Shown here: positions 23,831 to 34,943 of the stretch, piece by piece
Layout of the letters: every line of letters starts with the position of its first letter
Position numbering within the stretch: the stretch's first letter is position 1
NCBI GenBank assembly: GCA_963575645.1
Contig: OY754464.1
Span: forward strand, 48,660,192 to 48,724,191
Direction: 5' to 3'
Length of the DNA stretch: 64,000 nt
Origin: Xanthostigma xanthostigma
Lineage: Eukaryota; Arthropoda; Insecta; Raphidioptera; Raphidiidae
Notes under the pieces: model-generated
What the model was told of the DNA's origin: nothing
Databases searched by the model: none
Seen by the model: only the letters and a program-made list of their open reading frames with translations
Position numbers and translations under genes: made by a program

Positions 23831-24837
23831 TGCAAAAATTCGTGTAAACAAACTACTTGAGAGAACAAGTTGAAACTCGTCATACGAACTAAATATGTGC
23901 ACATAAGTAGGAAACATGACAACTACACTCAGGTCGAGAACTTTTCACCTTACCCTCTATATACGATATGTTCGGTCAGTGTGATTAGTTGATAAATTTT
24001 AGCATTTACCGGTTATTGTCAATAATAACCAAATCATCCAGTTAAGGTGATTTTAGGTATATTTTTCAAACTATCCGGTTGTTATTAATAATTTCCATTG
24101 TTTATTAGTAAATGTAATTAATTTCAGTAAGATGGTTCCGAAGAAGAGCGAGCAGTATTGCGCCAGGTCACCCATCTATCTCTATGCGCAACGTTGATGT
24201 TAAAGTCAGTTTATGTCCAAATATTTTTATAGGTTTGAACAACCTTAGGAAACGGATTTAGACATTTCATGATAACGAGTTTTGGATAGATTAGAATATA
24301 TTTTGATGGTGAAAAGTGTTCTATGTTGTTTGGAATATTACATATTGCTATACTTTATATAAGTAATATCAGTGATAATGGATTGAACATTCAATTGCTA
24401 CAAAATACCAGTTCTCAGATTAGAACCTAGGAATCGATATTAACGTAAACAAAACCGCGGTTAAAATAAAGTCTATTATATATGTATAATACGGTACATT
24501 CATTTAGATTTGCTAATCGTAAGATAAACATTATCAGTCCTGCATTAACTAAGGTTTTGAGAGATATGTTTGCGTTAATATGTCCCTTTTCCGCCGTTAA
24601 TGTGTAAATAGATCCTTAACGCCTCTCCAGACGACCGTTTGTCTAAATATCAATCTTTCAGCCATATATAACACTATACCTACTGTCTCCATACAAGGTG
24701 TCGACAAATTACAAGCTATACGATTTCATAATAGAATCATGCCGGATTGCAGCAAGAACTGTCAGGAAATTCAATTTGGTAATAACCTTAGGCGGGGGAT
24801 CATACATGTTTCTTTATAAGAAAAGCAATGCATAATT
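23831..24837. other. Intergenic, nothing recognised
   Basis: AT-rich DNA with no supported gene or repeat. Confidence 0.5.
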
Positions 24838-24841
24838 TTAA

Positions 24842-26235
24842 CCTTCGTATACGCCAATTGGTCTCTCAGACCGACGACTTTCGTTTGCCTTATTTTTTTA
24901 ACAGCAGACACACTGCTATCTGGATTATTTGTGGCTATCTTCAATTCGGTGTGACCCTAGAGTTTGGACGTATAGCACGTGTGCCCGTACACGACACCAA
25001 TCGGTTCGTCAGACCGAAGGGTTTCAATGTCACAGTTGTAGTTAAGCAGCATTTTTAGGAACTCTTATAATTTATTATTATGTATTATTTTTTATTATTA
25101 TTTAGTTTATATTATGTATTATATTTGTAAATTAGGCTTTTGAAAAAAAAATAATTATCGATTTTTTTATTGTATTTTAAAACTTTATTATAAATAATAT
25201 TGATAATCGATGCGAAAAACTTTCAAAAAACTTTTTTTAAATTAATTATAAGCAATTTAAAATTGATAAAATATTTAAAAAATCACGTGACTGCAAACGC
25301 ACTAAAATTGTTTTTGACAGTTGTGACGTCATAATGGTAAAATGTATATACGCAGTATACTATCAATGGCTTCTACATGTGTATTGACTAAAACATTATG
25401 ACGTCATATTATGTTCGGGAAATGTCGGCGCGTTCTCGGAACTGGGTACAAAAATTTATTTTTAATTTGATATAACTTTTGAATTATAACGAAAATAAAA
25501 AAAAAAAATAGTTTTGTTATAAAACTTATATACGATCTTTCCATTTATGACAAAAAAAAAATTCATTTAAAAACCCAATTGTCTTAAAGTACATTTTAAA
25601 GTCAAAAAATGAACGAGAAGGGCTTTGGAAGAGGATGACTCTGATTCCAACTATGTGGTTGAAAACAATAGTGACTTTGAGGATTATATTAAAGTGCAGC
25701 AAGAAAGAAGTGATATAGGGCAGGAAGGTAATTCTGAGAGTGAGGAGGAGTTTCAACGAACTTCTAATAACTACTACCTATAGGCAAAAACAGCCAAATG
25801 AAATGGAATCAAAATGCTCCATCGATGACAGTAAGAAGACGTTTTAGGAATATTATGTATAAAAGGCGATGCTAAAAATTTAAAGGAAGTTTATGTTTTC
25901 TTTTATTTTATATACCTATTGCTCTTTGAAATTTCAGAGTTTCATTACTTTGATACAATAAAAAGTATACTTTTGTTGAAGTTTTCGTAGCTCTTAAGAA
26001 TATTAACTTACCAGTGTCTGTAACAAAAGACTGGTTAGTCGTTAATAAAAATAGGTATTTTCTATGAAAATTTCTTTGATATATTTGTACACATTCCCAT
26101 CTAATAGAAAATTAAATTTTGTGATGATATTTTACTAAATAATATACTAAACTGGCCCTAGCACTTCGGTCTCACAGACCGTGTGCTACTGTGTGTACAT
26201 GTATTGCAATACATGTACCCGCGGGTATAGGAAGG
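24842..26235 (+). mobile_element. piggyBac-like element, decayed
   Basis: Bounded by TTAA on both sides (24838-24841 and 26236-26239), the piggyBac target duplication. The ends are inverted: CCTTCGTATACG on the left and CCTTCCTATACC on the right when read inward. Subterminal GGTCT(C/G)T(C/G)AGACCGA occurs at 24861 and inverted near 26170, with another related copy (GGTTCGTCAGACCGA) near 25004. A perfect 24-bp palindrome occurs at about 26195-26218. Between them only a small acidic transposase N-terminal fragment is left. Confidence 0.8.
25590..25860 (+). pseudogene. piggyBac-like transposase N-terminal remnant
   Basis: One frame reads EEDDSDSNYVVENNSDFEDY ... ESEEEF, an acidic start typical of piggyBac transposases. 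A decayed segment with NNYYL and AK-T-KW follows, resembling the conserved YxGKDKTKW region, but with a stop in between. The DDD catalytic core is absent. Assignment is supported by the TTAA-flanked ends. Confidence 0.6.
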
Positions 26236-26239
26236 TTAA

Positions 26240-26529
26240 AACGTTTCTAGCTTGCAAAATATTCGATCAATTGAAGTGATATTTTTTAAACTGTGTTACA
26301 ATGTTATCATGATATAGTATTTTTGAATATCTCCCTATTCCCTACGTCTATTCATGTTGTTGCAGTCAAAATAATAGATTGCATCAGAATCGGATTTACG
26401 TTTGAGAGGCTCCTAGACACTTTTTATGTTAGAGCCCCTTGTAAGACGGAGAGGCCCACATGGATTTTGGGAGTTATTCCAGTAGGGGTCCGCCGAGGCC
26501 GACAGGCCGATTGCTTATATTAGTTTAAA
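26240..26529. other. Spacer between piggyBac-like relic and SINE
   Basis: No gene. Ends in the SINE's left target duplication TATATTAGTTTAAA (26516-26529). Confidence 0.5.
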
Positions 26530-26926
26530 CCGAGCGGAGTGGCGTAGCGGTGAGAGCACTAGTCTCGCATTCGGAAGGTACCGGGTTCGAATCCCGGCGG
26601 GGGCAGATGTGTCTGGGAGTTTTTCCCACTGTACCGACCATCCTGTTAGGGTTTTCCATGGTTTCCCTCAACAATTCCAGATAAATATTTAAGGCCATGG
26701 CCGATTACCTGTCAAACTCCTATGCTCAAAATTTGCCTGCCTGATCCTAATTTCCTAAAAATTCCTTCATTCGGTCATTGCTATTAATTAAGTTGAAGTT
26801 TAAAAATTGTAGAAAATAACGGGAATTGTGGTAGAAAAAAATAGTAACGGTGCGAAGGCGTCTGTTATGACATAAAATCGAGAAACGGACGTTAAACGCA
26901 TTATTATTTATTATTATGTTATTACC
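26530..26926 (+). mobile_element. tRNA-derived SINE with 14-bp target duplication
   Basis: A complete 397-bp SINE. The tRNA-like head (about 26530-26606) has an A-box TGGCGTAGCGG at 26540-26550 and a B-box GGTTCGAATCC at 26584-26594, the internal promoter of RNA polymerase III. A non-tRNA body follows, then an (ATT)n-like tail at about 26899-26918. Perfect 14-bp duplications TATATTAGTTTAAA lie at 26516-26529 and 26927-26940. The head does not fold into a full tRNA: the anticodon stem is poor, so this is not a tRNA gene. It would need a LINE partner for mobility; which one is unknown. Confidence 0.92.
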
Positions 26927-26940
26927 TATATTAGTTTAAA

Positions 26941-27315
26941 TCTTTTTTGTCTACTAGTTTCCAAAGTAAAAATAATAATATGTTTTTTGTCTTTGTCGTA
27001 ATATCTCTCAGAACCGCTGTTCTATAAAATGATTCCTTGTTCAGGAACACGCAGTATATTAGTCACAGTATTACGGGTTTCTCACTCCTTATCGTCATTA
27101 ATAGTCATTTGTTGCATAAGGTCATTAAAATTAGTGTGGATATTACAATGACATCTCACAAGTAATAATGATTCTAGGTTCAAACATGTCGATTACAGAG
27201 AGAACGTTCTGTTATCAGTCTGATTATATAGTAAATTCAATGGAAAACAGATGACGCTGATAATATTAAAATATAATATATTTTAATACAAATATTAAGA
27301 GCACTGTGGTTGAAA
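26941..27315. other. Intergenic, nothing recognised
   Basis: AT-rich DNA. No gene or repeat seen. Confidence 0.5.
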
Positions 27316-27325
27316 CAAAGATAAG

Positions 27326-27515
27326 AAAATAAAAAATAGTTACTTTATACCACAAGTTCACAACAGTCGTATTAGCGGATGCACATTTCGGGAGCTATGC
27401 TGTCATCTTCAGCAAACACTAAAGTTTAGTGTTGGCTGACGATGAGAGCATAGCTCTTGAAATGTACATCCGCTAATACAACTGTTGTAGTAAAAGGAAC
27501 TATTTTTTATTTTTT
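27326..27515. mobile_element. Penelope-type palindrome with hammerhead-like cores
   Basis: Inverted arms of about 85 bp (about 27330-27415 and 27427-27512), each with ATTAGCGGATG(C/T)ACATTTC. The left arm on the minus strand carries CTGAAGA ... GAAA (27384-27412). The right arm on the plus strand carries CTGACGA (27436-27442), a six-pair stem GAGAGC-ATA-GCTCTT, then GAAA and ATGTACATC, which can form a tiny stem III ending in UC. A convincing stem I is missing. The layout matches the terminal arms of the element at 21544-22520. Confidence 0.55.
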
Positions 27516-29040
27516 ATAATATATTTTATCCAGACGAGAAATTTTAGAATTCTCATCTCGATATATTCTCAACGCTGCAAGATTTGTCGAATATTTCACC
27601 TTGATATTTCAACATACGATCTCTTATATTTTCCACCTACTGCTAACGTTATCGGATTCTGGTACCAGTGCAAGTTCTCGATTGATTATTATTGAAAATC
27701 AAATTAATACGGTCACTGATCCTCAATCTATAATTTTACAAAGTAGCTTATATTTTCCGTTTCGGTTTTGCCCAGGCAGCGAAATAACCGAGAACAACTA
27801 ATTATTTATCCGTCATCTCACGTAAAGACGTAACTAACAAAAATTGAAAAGATGAGATTCTCCACCGAACAACCGCCCTTATGCCGGACTTTTTTATCAC
27901 GGAGAGGAGTAACTGTATAGTAAATGGCAGATACGTCTTTACGTGAGAGTAGAGACTGTATTATACAGTATATAAACCGGTAAGGAGTACATATTATAAT
28001 AGAAGAAACAGAGACATTTCAGAGTAGATAAATTAGAGGAAAGTTAGATTTTTGCATGAACCTGCCTTTCGTGGTTCTAAACAATATATCAAAAGTCCCC
28101 ACCGATGCAAACATACATTTATATGAATATTCGTGTATACGAAAAGGAAAATTTTGAATGTTGGTTTGAGGCGGGTAATTTCAAAACTACTGAACCGATT
28201 CGCGAATACTTATTATCTGTTTAAAATACAACTTCTAGAATTGCCATAGGATGGCAACAACTTCTATTTTGATCTTATAACCGAAATTTCAGAGATATTA
28301 TTTAATCGACGATCGTTTCTCATCTCGTTGAGACCCCGGCATTTTAATATTGGTTTCGGTTTTGGAGACGAGAAAATAATAATGATAAATGATCTATATT
28401 ATAGAATCAAGAATGGCCGTAGTCGTTTTCATCTTATCCTATTATCTATTAAATACGTCAGTAATACAATCAATGATAAGTTTGTTAAAATATTACAGTC
28501 AAAAGTGCTAAGGCAACCGAAAGTAGTAACTAATAGTAATAGTAGTGTATGTTTCTACAACGTTAATACAGTTATTATGGTACGAGTTGTGACGTTATGG
28601 AAAAACGAGTGCTAGCAAGTTGTAACAGTCACGCAGGTCATGATAGCATTACGTTCGAGATACATCTACATTTTTTGCACGTGCCTCCTATAAAATAGCC
28701 GACTTTCAAATGATAAAAATTTTTGACAGCCATTTGAAATTTATTTGGGTTGCTTACAAAAACTATGACTGCTTTACTATATAATAATTATGTTCCTCTT
28801 ATAGTCTTAAATGGTAACTGACAGGTCGCTTTTGAAAATTACTGTTGCATTGGTAAGATAGCATTTATTCGTTTTCGTTCACGGCACTAGTGTTAAATGA
28901 GCCATTTTACTACCGCTATACAGACACGTAAAACAACTATTTTATAGAGAGTGTGCAAAACAATAAATTATTGAATAAAAAATATCCACTTAAGCAACAT
29001 AATTAGTATGCTTGGTTTTCTGGATGTTTCAGTTATATTG
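27516..29040. other. Intergenic with a small inverted pair
   Basis: No supported gene. A 16-17-bp inverted pair, TCTCACGTAAAGACGTA (27814-27830) and its complement (27933-27949), encloses about 100 bp. The frame at 28328-28615 has no motif. Confidence 0.45.
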
Positions 29041-29190
29041 GAAACTTCATTTATCATCAGTTTGTTAAAAGATTTTTATAAAATAAGATATAAACGTTTC
29101 GCCCAAATATAGGCATCTTCAGAATAACAATAAATAAAATAAAAACTGTTAAAACAAATAAAATTAGATAACTGAGCAAATTTTATCATA
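29041..29190 (-). mobile_element. Penelope-type terminal fragment
   Basis: On the minus strand 29095-29122 reads CTGAAGA, TGCC, seven-base loop, GGGC, GAAACG, the same hammerhead-like core as in the Penelope-like element. There is no second arm and no coding sequence. Assigned by motif only. Confidence 0.4.
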
Positions 29191-29243
29191 CTACAATTAG
29201 TGGGGAATGGCAGTAGTTTAGGTCAAAAATCACTTTTCAAAAA

Positions 29244-29812
29244 TTATACAATATCTTTTCTTTTTGGGGTCCCCCGAATCCAAGAAACATTTTTTTTGGA
29301 AAAACTCTGTGCGTCTGTTAGTCCGTTAGTCTGTGAACACGATGAGCGATTGAGACCAAATTTTAGGAGGATGTTTGGTATGCAAATATGAAGAAAATCT
29401 GCGCATGCGCAGAAGAGATATATGCTATAAAGTTGTTTTTTATATAATAATGGTATACTTTTCATAACGGCTTATTATTTCATTTATTATTTCAAGAAAG
29501 TTTTGTTAATTTTTTTTTCTAAACTTTAGAGTTCCGGAAATATTTTGAAAATAAAAAATTATCAGCTGTTCTTTTGTTTTGTAGATTTGTCAGAAATAAA
29601 CTAGTTAAGTATGCTTTGATTAATTTGTACATGACGTGGAACATATTAGTAGGTAACCATTGCAACGAATAGCAAATATAATATTGAATACTAGCCATTG
29701 CCCTCGTCATCTCACGTGATATTATCAGAAAATTTATTTTCTTTATTATACTATATCAAATGTCAACATTGTGAAGTTGGAATGGTCCCGTCGTCCAATT
29801 GGCTGCAATTTT
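29244..29812 (+). repeat. Dispersed repeat, copy A
   Basis: About 560 bp that recurs in the same orientation at 30353-30914 with numerous substitutions and small indels. Shared landmarks: TCTGTTAGTCTGTGAACACGA, ATGCGCAGAAGA, TAATAATGGTATACTTTTCA, TTACATGACGTGGAACATAT-type sequence and GGTCCCGT near the end. No protein motif. Probably a non-autonomous element of unknown class or a segmental duplication. Confidence 0.7.
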
Positions 29813-30352
29813 TTAGTATTAATAAATGAATCATGCAAGACAGGTAAATAATAACTTACATTAATTTATAATTAGTATTTCTAGGATACATTTGTATAAC
29901 AACAACGACGATATTTATAATTGTTATACCTAATGATAATTTGTGAACGGTAAAAATATCCTGAATGAATAAAAATAGCATTCAGCTTCGTGAACAAGAC
30001 TCGGTGCGATGAGAAACACCAAGATAATGTAATCTTCATTATTCTGACTGCAACGACATGAGTAGACGTGGAGTATAGCACAACCCAGAGACGAGACGAA
30101 ATGCGAGTAAATTGTCTCTCATCGACCATCGTGTAAAAGCTGTAAGGAGGCGGTCTCTGCATCATTCTGTCGCAGGCTTTCATCTATACGAACCACTGAT
30201 CTATATTTCATGGATAGCAAATGAAATAATTTGATGGATGACTTTTTTGGCAGACTGATTGATTGGATTTTTTTTTCAAACAGTGTACAGTTTTGTAGTA
30301 CTAAACCATATGATTACCGACCTTAACTTATAGATAACCAAGCGGGAAACGA
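29813..30352. other. Spacer between the two dispersed repeat copies
   Basis: No recognised gene. The minus-strand open frame 29881-30183 shows no motif. Confidence 0.45.
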
Positions 30353-30914
30353 GAACAAAACCGATCCCCTTTTCGTTTTTAGGTCCTCCGAATCCAAAAA
30401 AAACTATTTTTTGTAAAACGTCTGTTAGTCTGTGAACACGATACAGGTCACATGGATGAACGGATTTAAACCAAATTTTGGGGGGGGTGGTATGCAAATA
30501 TAAAGAGCATTATTGTTTTTGGGGAAAATCGACGCATGCGTAGAAGAGGTATATGCTACAACGCTGTTTTTATATAATAATGGTATACTTTTCATAATGC
30601 CCTATTATTTTATTTATTTCGTAAGTTTTTTTCTTAACTTTATAGTTTCGGAAATATTTTTAAAATTAAAAAAAATCAGCAGTTCTTTTGCTTTGTAGAT
30701 CTGTTAGAAATAAATTAGTTACGCATGCCTTGATTAATTTTTACATGACGTGGAACATATTATGTAGGCAATAGCAAATATCATATTGAATACTGGCCAT
30801 TACACGCGTCACCTCACACGATATCAGAAATTTTATTTTCTTTATTATACTGTATCAAATGTTAACATTTTAAAGTTATAGAATGGTCCCGTGTCTCCCA
30901 ATTGGCTGTATTTT
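30353..30914 (+). repeat. Dispersed repeat, copy B
   Basis: Second, diverged copy of 29244-29812. It has an extra segment around ACAGGTCACATGGATGAACG that copy A lacks or has lost. The same order of landmarks over the full length shows common origin. Confidence 0.7.
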
Positions 30915-31955
30915 TTTTAAATAAAATATTGGAAATTCAATTTGGTACTTTTACCAAGTCTTGGATTAGTATCTGAAAACAAAAGCTTTTATAGTAGTAG
31001 AATAAACTCATTCAGAACAAAATCTAAGGTCCACGAAAAACGTGTAAATAGGGATTCATAACTTGACTTGAAATCAAGTTAAGCTCATATCATTATCAAG
31101 TTTCCAAATCTGAAAATCAAGTCAAGTAATGTAGTTGTGTTCAGTATCAAGTAACTTGAAAAATCAAAATATAGTTCCTCAAGACTACCTGATTTATCAT
31201 CAATTTTATGAAAAAATTGTAAATCATAGACGCTAAACATCTAATGTTATTATTGTCAATATCAATATGTTTTTAAATTATTATTAAATCATATTTGTAT
31301 TATATTATATTACAATAGTTCATAATATGATAATTTTGTGGCATGTGGATTGTATCCAGCGCTGGGCTCTAAGTGACTAGCTTAGGCAACGCAGATTACC
31401 TTTTCCTTCACAACCCTCTTGATATGGGTATCAAATGAAAGAGTTTGGCCAGTGGGATAGGACAAGATATGTAGCGTCATTGTAAAATCAGTATGACGGA
31501 CGACCCAAAATGGCGGATTACATTTTTATTCACAACCCTGTTGAGATGGGTATGAAATGAAAAAGGCGAATCCAGATATCCGATCGATTTGAAATTTTTT
31601 TACATATTGGATTCCCGATGACAAAACATGAATCGTTTTTAGAATTAAATAATCAATTAATTTCAAAAAATTAATATTTTGATAATTTTGATAGTAAAAT
31701 ATTTTTTTTTACTAAAAAGAACAAAGAAAATATTAGTAAAATGAAACTTTTTAAAGACAAGCTATCATAATGCACTAAAAAGGAAAAATAATTTTTAATA
31801 ATATAGGTTCATAATTATTATAAAAACGTTGGTTGTGACTAATAAATGATCATAGAGTTTACAGCCCACGCTTTTATAATTATTGAAATTATTTATTACT
31901 TTTTAGTACATTTCAAAAAAAGCTTAGCTATAAAAAGATTTATTGACTAATGATG
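30915..31955. other. Intergenic with low-grade repeats
   Basis: 31050-31165 contains many copies of TCAAGT/ACTTGA in both orientations, as seen in subterminal regions of hAT elements. 31351-31570 holds two direct copies of ACAACCCTNTTGANATGGGT. No coding region was found. Confidence 0.45.
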
Positions 31956-32240
31956 AAAATGACAAGAAATCCTTTTCAAATTTTTTTTTATTTTTTATTA
32001 ATTAATTGTTGAGCGCTTTCGGACATATTATTAGTCCATCTTCAGAATAGTTTGTTATGGGCAGCCAGCCTTTAATTTGCTTTTAGTGATAGATTTTTAG
32101 TTTTAATTTATTATGATAATTTTAATGATTTTATAAAAAAACTATTCTGAAGATGGACTCATATGTCCCAAAAGCGCTCAACAATAATATTAAATAATAA
32201 AAAATAAAAATTTTTTTGGAAAGGATTTCTCCTCATTTTC
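31956..32240. mobile_element. Penelope-type palindrome
   Basis: Arms of about 90 bp lie at 31960-32052 and 32148-32240, with a loop of about 95 bp. The left arm on the minus strand reads CTGAAGA, T, GGAC, nine-base loop, GTCC, GAAAGCGCT. The right arm on the plus strand has CTGAAGATGGACTC but has lost the GAAA. Same organisation as 27326-27515. Confidence 0.5.
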
Positions 32241-33239
32241 ATCTGAAATTTTCTAATTTTATGGCGTATTTGAAAAATTATTGATTAATATTTTATTTCA
32301 TTTTTTTATTGTTTGTTGTCACAATTTTTCAGTCATTATTTTTTCGCAAATTAAATAAATTAAATTATATTATTAAACCCAAAGTGTCATTAAAATTTTT
32401 AAATGTTAATTTAGAAGTCATATCAGCGTAAAAGCATTGTTTCATCTCAAATTAGTAATTTATAAAGTTAAAAGTTATATTAAAACCAGTTGAAGAAGTA
32501 CATACTTACATATAATTTTCTTTAATAGAGAGTTACTAATGTACCCTACTTATAAAGCAAAAATGGAACCTGTTATCCAGTCACGTCAGAATAAAGAATT
32601 GAAGATATTGATTGTATATTGGTATACTGATTTCTTCCTTAATAGATAACCGTGACGTCAACAATCTTTATAAGTAAAATCAGAGTCCGATTAAGTAAAA
32701 TTTAGCTGCTCGTTTGAGATCTTTGTCTGACGAAGCCACTATGTTGTGCGAAATATTTACTATAAAAAAAATTTCTTACGTATAAATAATTTAAAACGTG
32801 TTCTTATTTATCGTATAATATTAACACGGCGTTATATGGGAGAAAGGCAAAATCAATGTATAAGAATACGCTAGAGATTCGTTGGCATTTAGCACAGAAA
32901 AGAATCTCTAACGAGATTCTTCGATTGTATACTGTATTCGATCGAACAGTTAGAAAATATTCGCTATTCGGTTGAATACATGAAAAACTGCATATTTTGC
33001 AACTTTTCATGCTTGATTATATACGGCATCGTAGCCTGAGGAACAGCACTATCAGCATCTGATGTGCTACTACAACAAAAAAAAGTTATAGGTACGTATT
33101 TTGACTAATTCTGATTTCACAGATCACTGTAAACCATTGTTCAAAAAATTAAAAATTGTCTTTTCCATCTTTCGTAGTTTTCTACAACTTATTGTATGTT
33201 AAAAAGAACATAAACAGCCACAATTTTTGAAATAGTTTT
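32241..33239. other. Intergenic with one hammerhead-like motif
   Basis: 32727-32753 reads CTGACGA, a weak stem, GAAA on the plus strand. Otherwise no gene; the minus-strand frame at 32804-33010 shows no motif. Confidence 0.4.
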
Positions 33240-33613
33240 CATACCTACAACACCAGAAGCACCAATGTCATTCGCATTCCATCTCAAAGATTAACGGTGT
33301 CAAATAGACAATTCAAAGGTATCCAATGGTTCAACTCGCTGCCACCAAGTGTAACAAATTTAAATTATAAACAATTTCGTATAAAAATTAAAAATCTTTT
33401 AATAAATGATTGCCTTTACGACACTAAAGACTTTGTCAAAATAACTTTTTAAAATGTTTGTAGACTATGTATGTTGTTATGTTAAGCCGTCTTTAAATTC
33501 TGTAAATTATTTTTACCTGATGTATTTTTTTAATGTAATTAATTGACGAATCCTGCGTACAGCTGTTTCGGATAATAAATATTCTATTCTATTCTATTTG
33601 ATTCTATTCTATT
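33240..33613 (+). mobile_element. 5'-truncated LINE, 3' end
   Basis: The end of a non-LTR reverse transcriptase protein reads in one frame to the stop near 33452 (VIRIPSQRLTVSNRQFKGIQ, WFNSLPPSV), resembling the common C terminus RxxxFxxxxxxxWNSLP of CR1/Jockey-like LINEs. A 3' untranslated region follows, then an (ATTCT)n tail at 33590-33613. Truncated at the 5' side, hence dead on arrival. Confidence 0.72.
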
Positions 33614-34943
33614 ACGCAGTGGGGCAGGTTGCTTCCCACCTTGTGATTTCAAATAATGCAATAAAGTGCGAAAATGCATTAAGCTTAGTTCATACTGATC
33701 CCTCTCAATACCCATTATTGAACTTTAGCGCCTAAACATTTTTCCAGTTTCACTTCGACTATTGATTATCACCTAATGCCAATTGCTAACTGAATTACTC
33801 TCTTGCTCTTGCTTTCCGTGTACAAAATTCTGCGTACATTCTTATCGGAATAATAAAACCATTCCCGAATAAGCAGAGTTCCGAATAGTGACAACATTAT
33901 ACAATTTAAGTGCTCTCTACAATAAAGATTAGTTATTATTATTGTTGATATTAATATTCATTGCATCTCTAATCTGAATTAAATAACTACAGCTCTGATT
34001 GAAGTGACTAAATTGATTTGACTGTCGGCAAACAAATAAAGAAAAAGTAAATTATAATACATTGTATTAATTTAGCTTGCGTCAATAATTGATTTCTTTC
34101 CATGACCAGATATTTTATGAAAGGTCAATAGTAATAATTCAAAAAGACGGCTGAGTGTGTAGAGAACTTTACAATGAAGAAATTCTATCTGGGTCACTCA
34201 GTTTGATAGATTATTCATAACTGGTACATCGCATTATTATTTAATGTTAATATCGTGTCGAAAAAAAATCTGTAATATTCGATTAATTATTTCAGAAAAA
34301 TGCGTGCTATAAAATCGACTTTTTTAACAGTAAGTTACGTTGATTTTTATTATTATCATTAATTTATAAAGAAAGCTTATTTCATTATTTCTGCCGTCTT
34401 ACCGAGAGATGACTATCATCGTTCTCGCAAGGGACAAATTTACGGATAGGCCAAGTAAGCTAACTGCCAGAGCATAGGGCGGCATGGTTTTGGGGGCTGT
34501 ATATTTTAAATGAAAGCTTTAATCCGCGTTTGTATTCTCGTTTAATATTTTTAAACGATAAATTTCGAAATAGTTGTCTCTTTACTTTATCGAAGATGCT
34601 TTTCTGGTATCAACTTCAAAAAATCTTGAAAATCTTGTCTTGATATTAGAATTTTTCATCGTATTTTCACTACACAATACGAAAATATACCTACGTACAT
34701 TTGAACAAAACTTTAATAAATTATTGTGCTTCAACGAATTGGTCAAGGTTTCTAAGATTTTAAAGTTGATGTACTGTTCAAACATGTGCCGTCACTTTGC
34801 TGCTCTGACGTTACAAAGGCTGTGGTAAACGTTTAAGCATTTCTTGTCTTGACGGCTACACTAGATTTGAAAAACTACAATATTTTGTATCAAAATATAT
34901 AATTTATTTTGTAGAAATATAAATTTCACAAATTATTTTGAAG
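33614..34943. other. Intergenic upstream of the transporter gene
   Basis: No repeat family or gene recognised. The open frames at 34574-34828 (both strands) show no motif. A possible 3' splice site (TTATTTTGTAG, ending 34914) about 30 bases before the proposed ATG could mark a 5' untranslated exon boundary. Confidence 0.45.

Noticed and set aside
26530..26606. Functional tRNA gene
   Set aside because: A- and B-boxes are present, but the anticodon stem does not pair and the sequence continues into a SINE body with target duplications.
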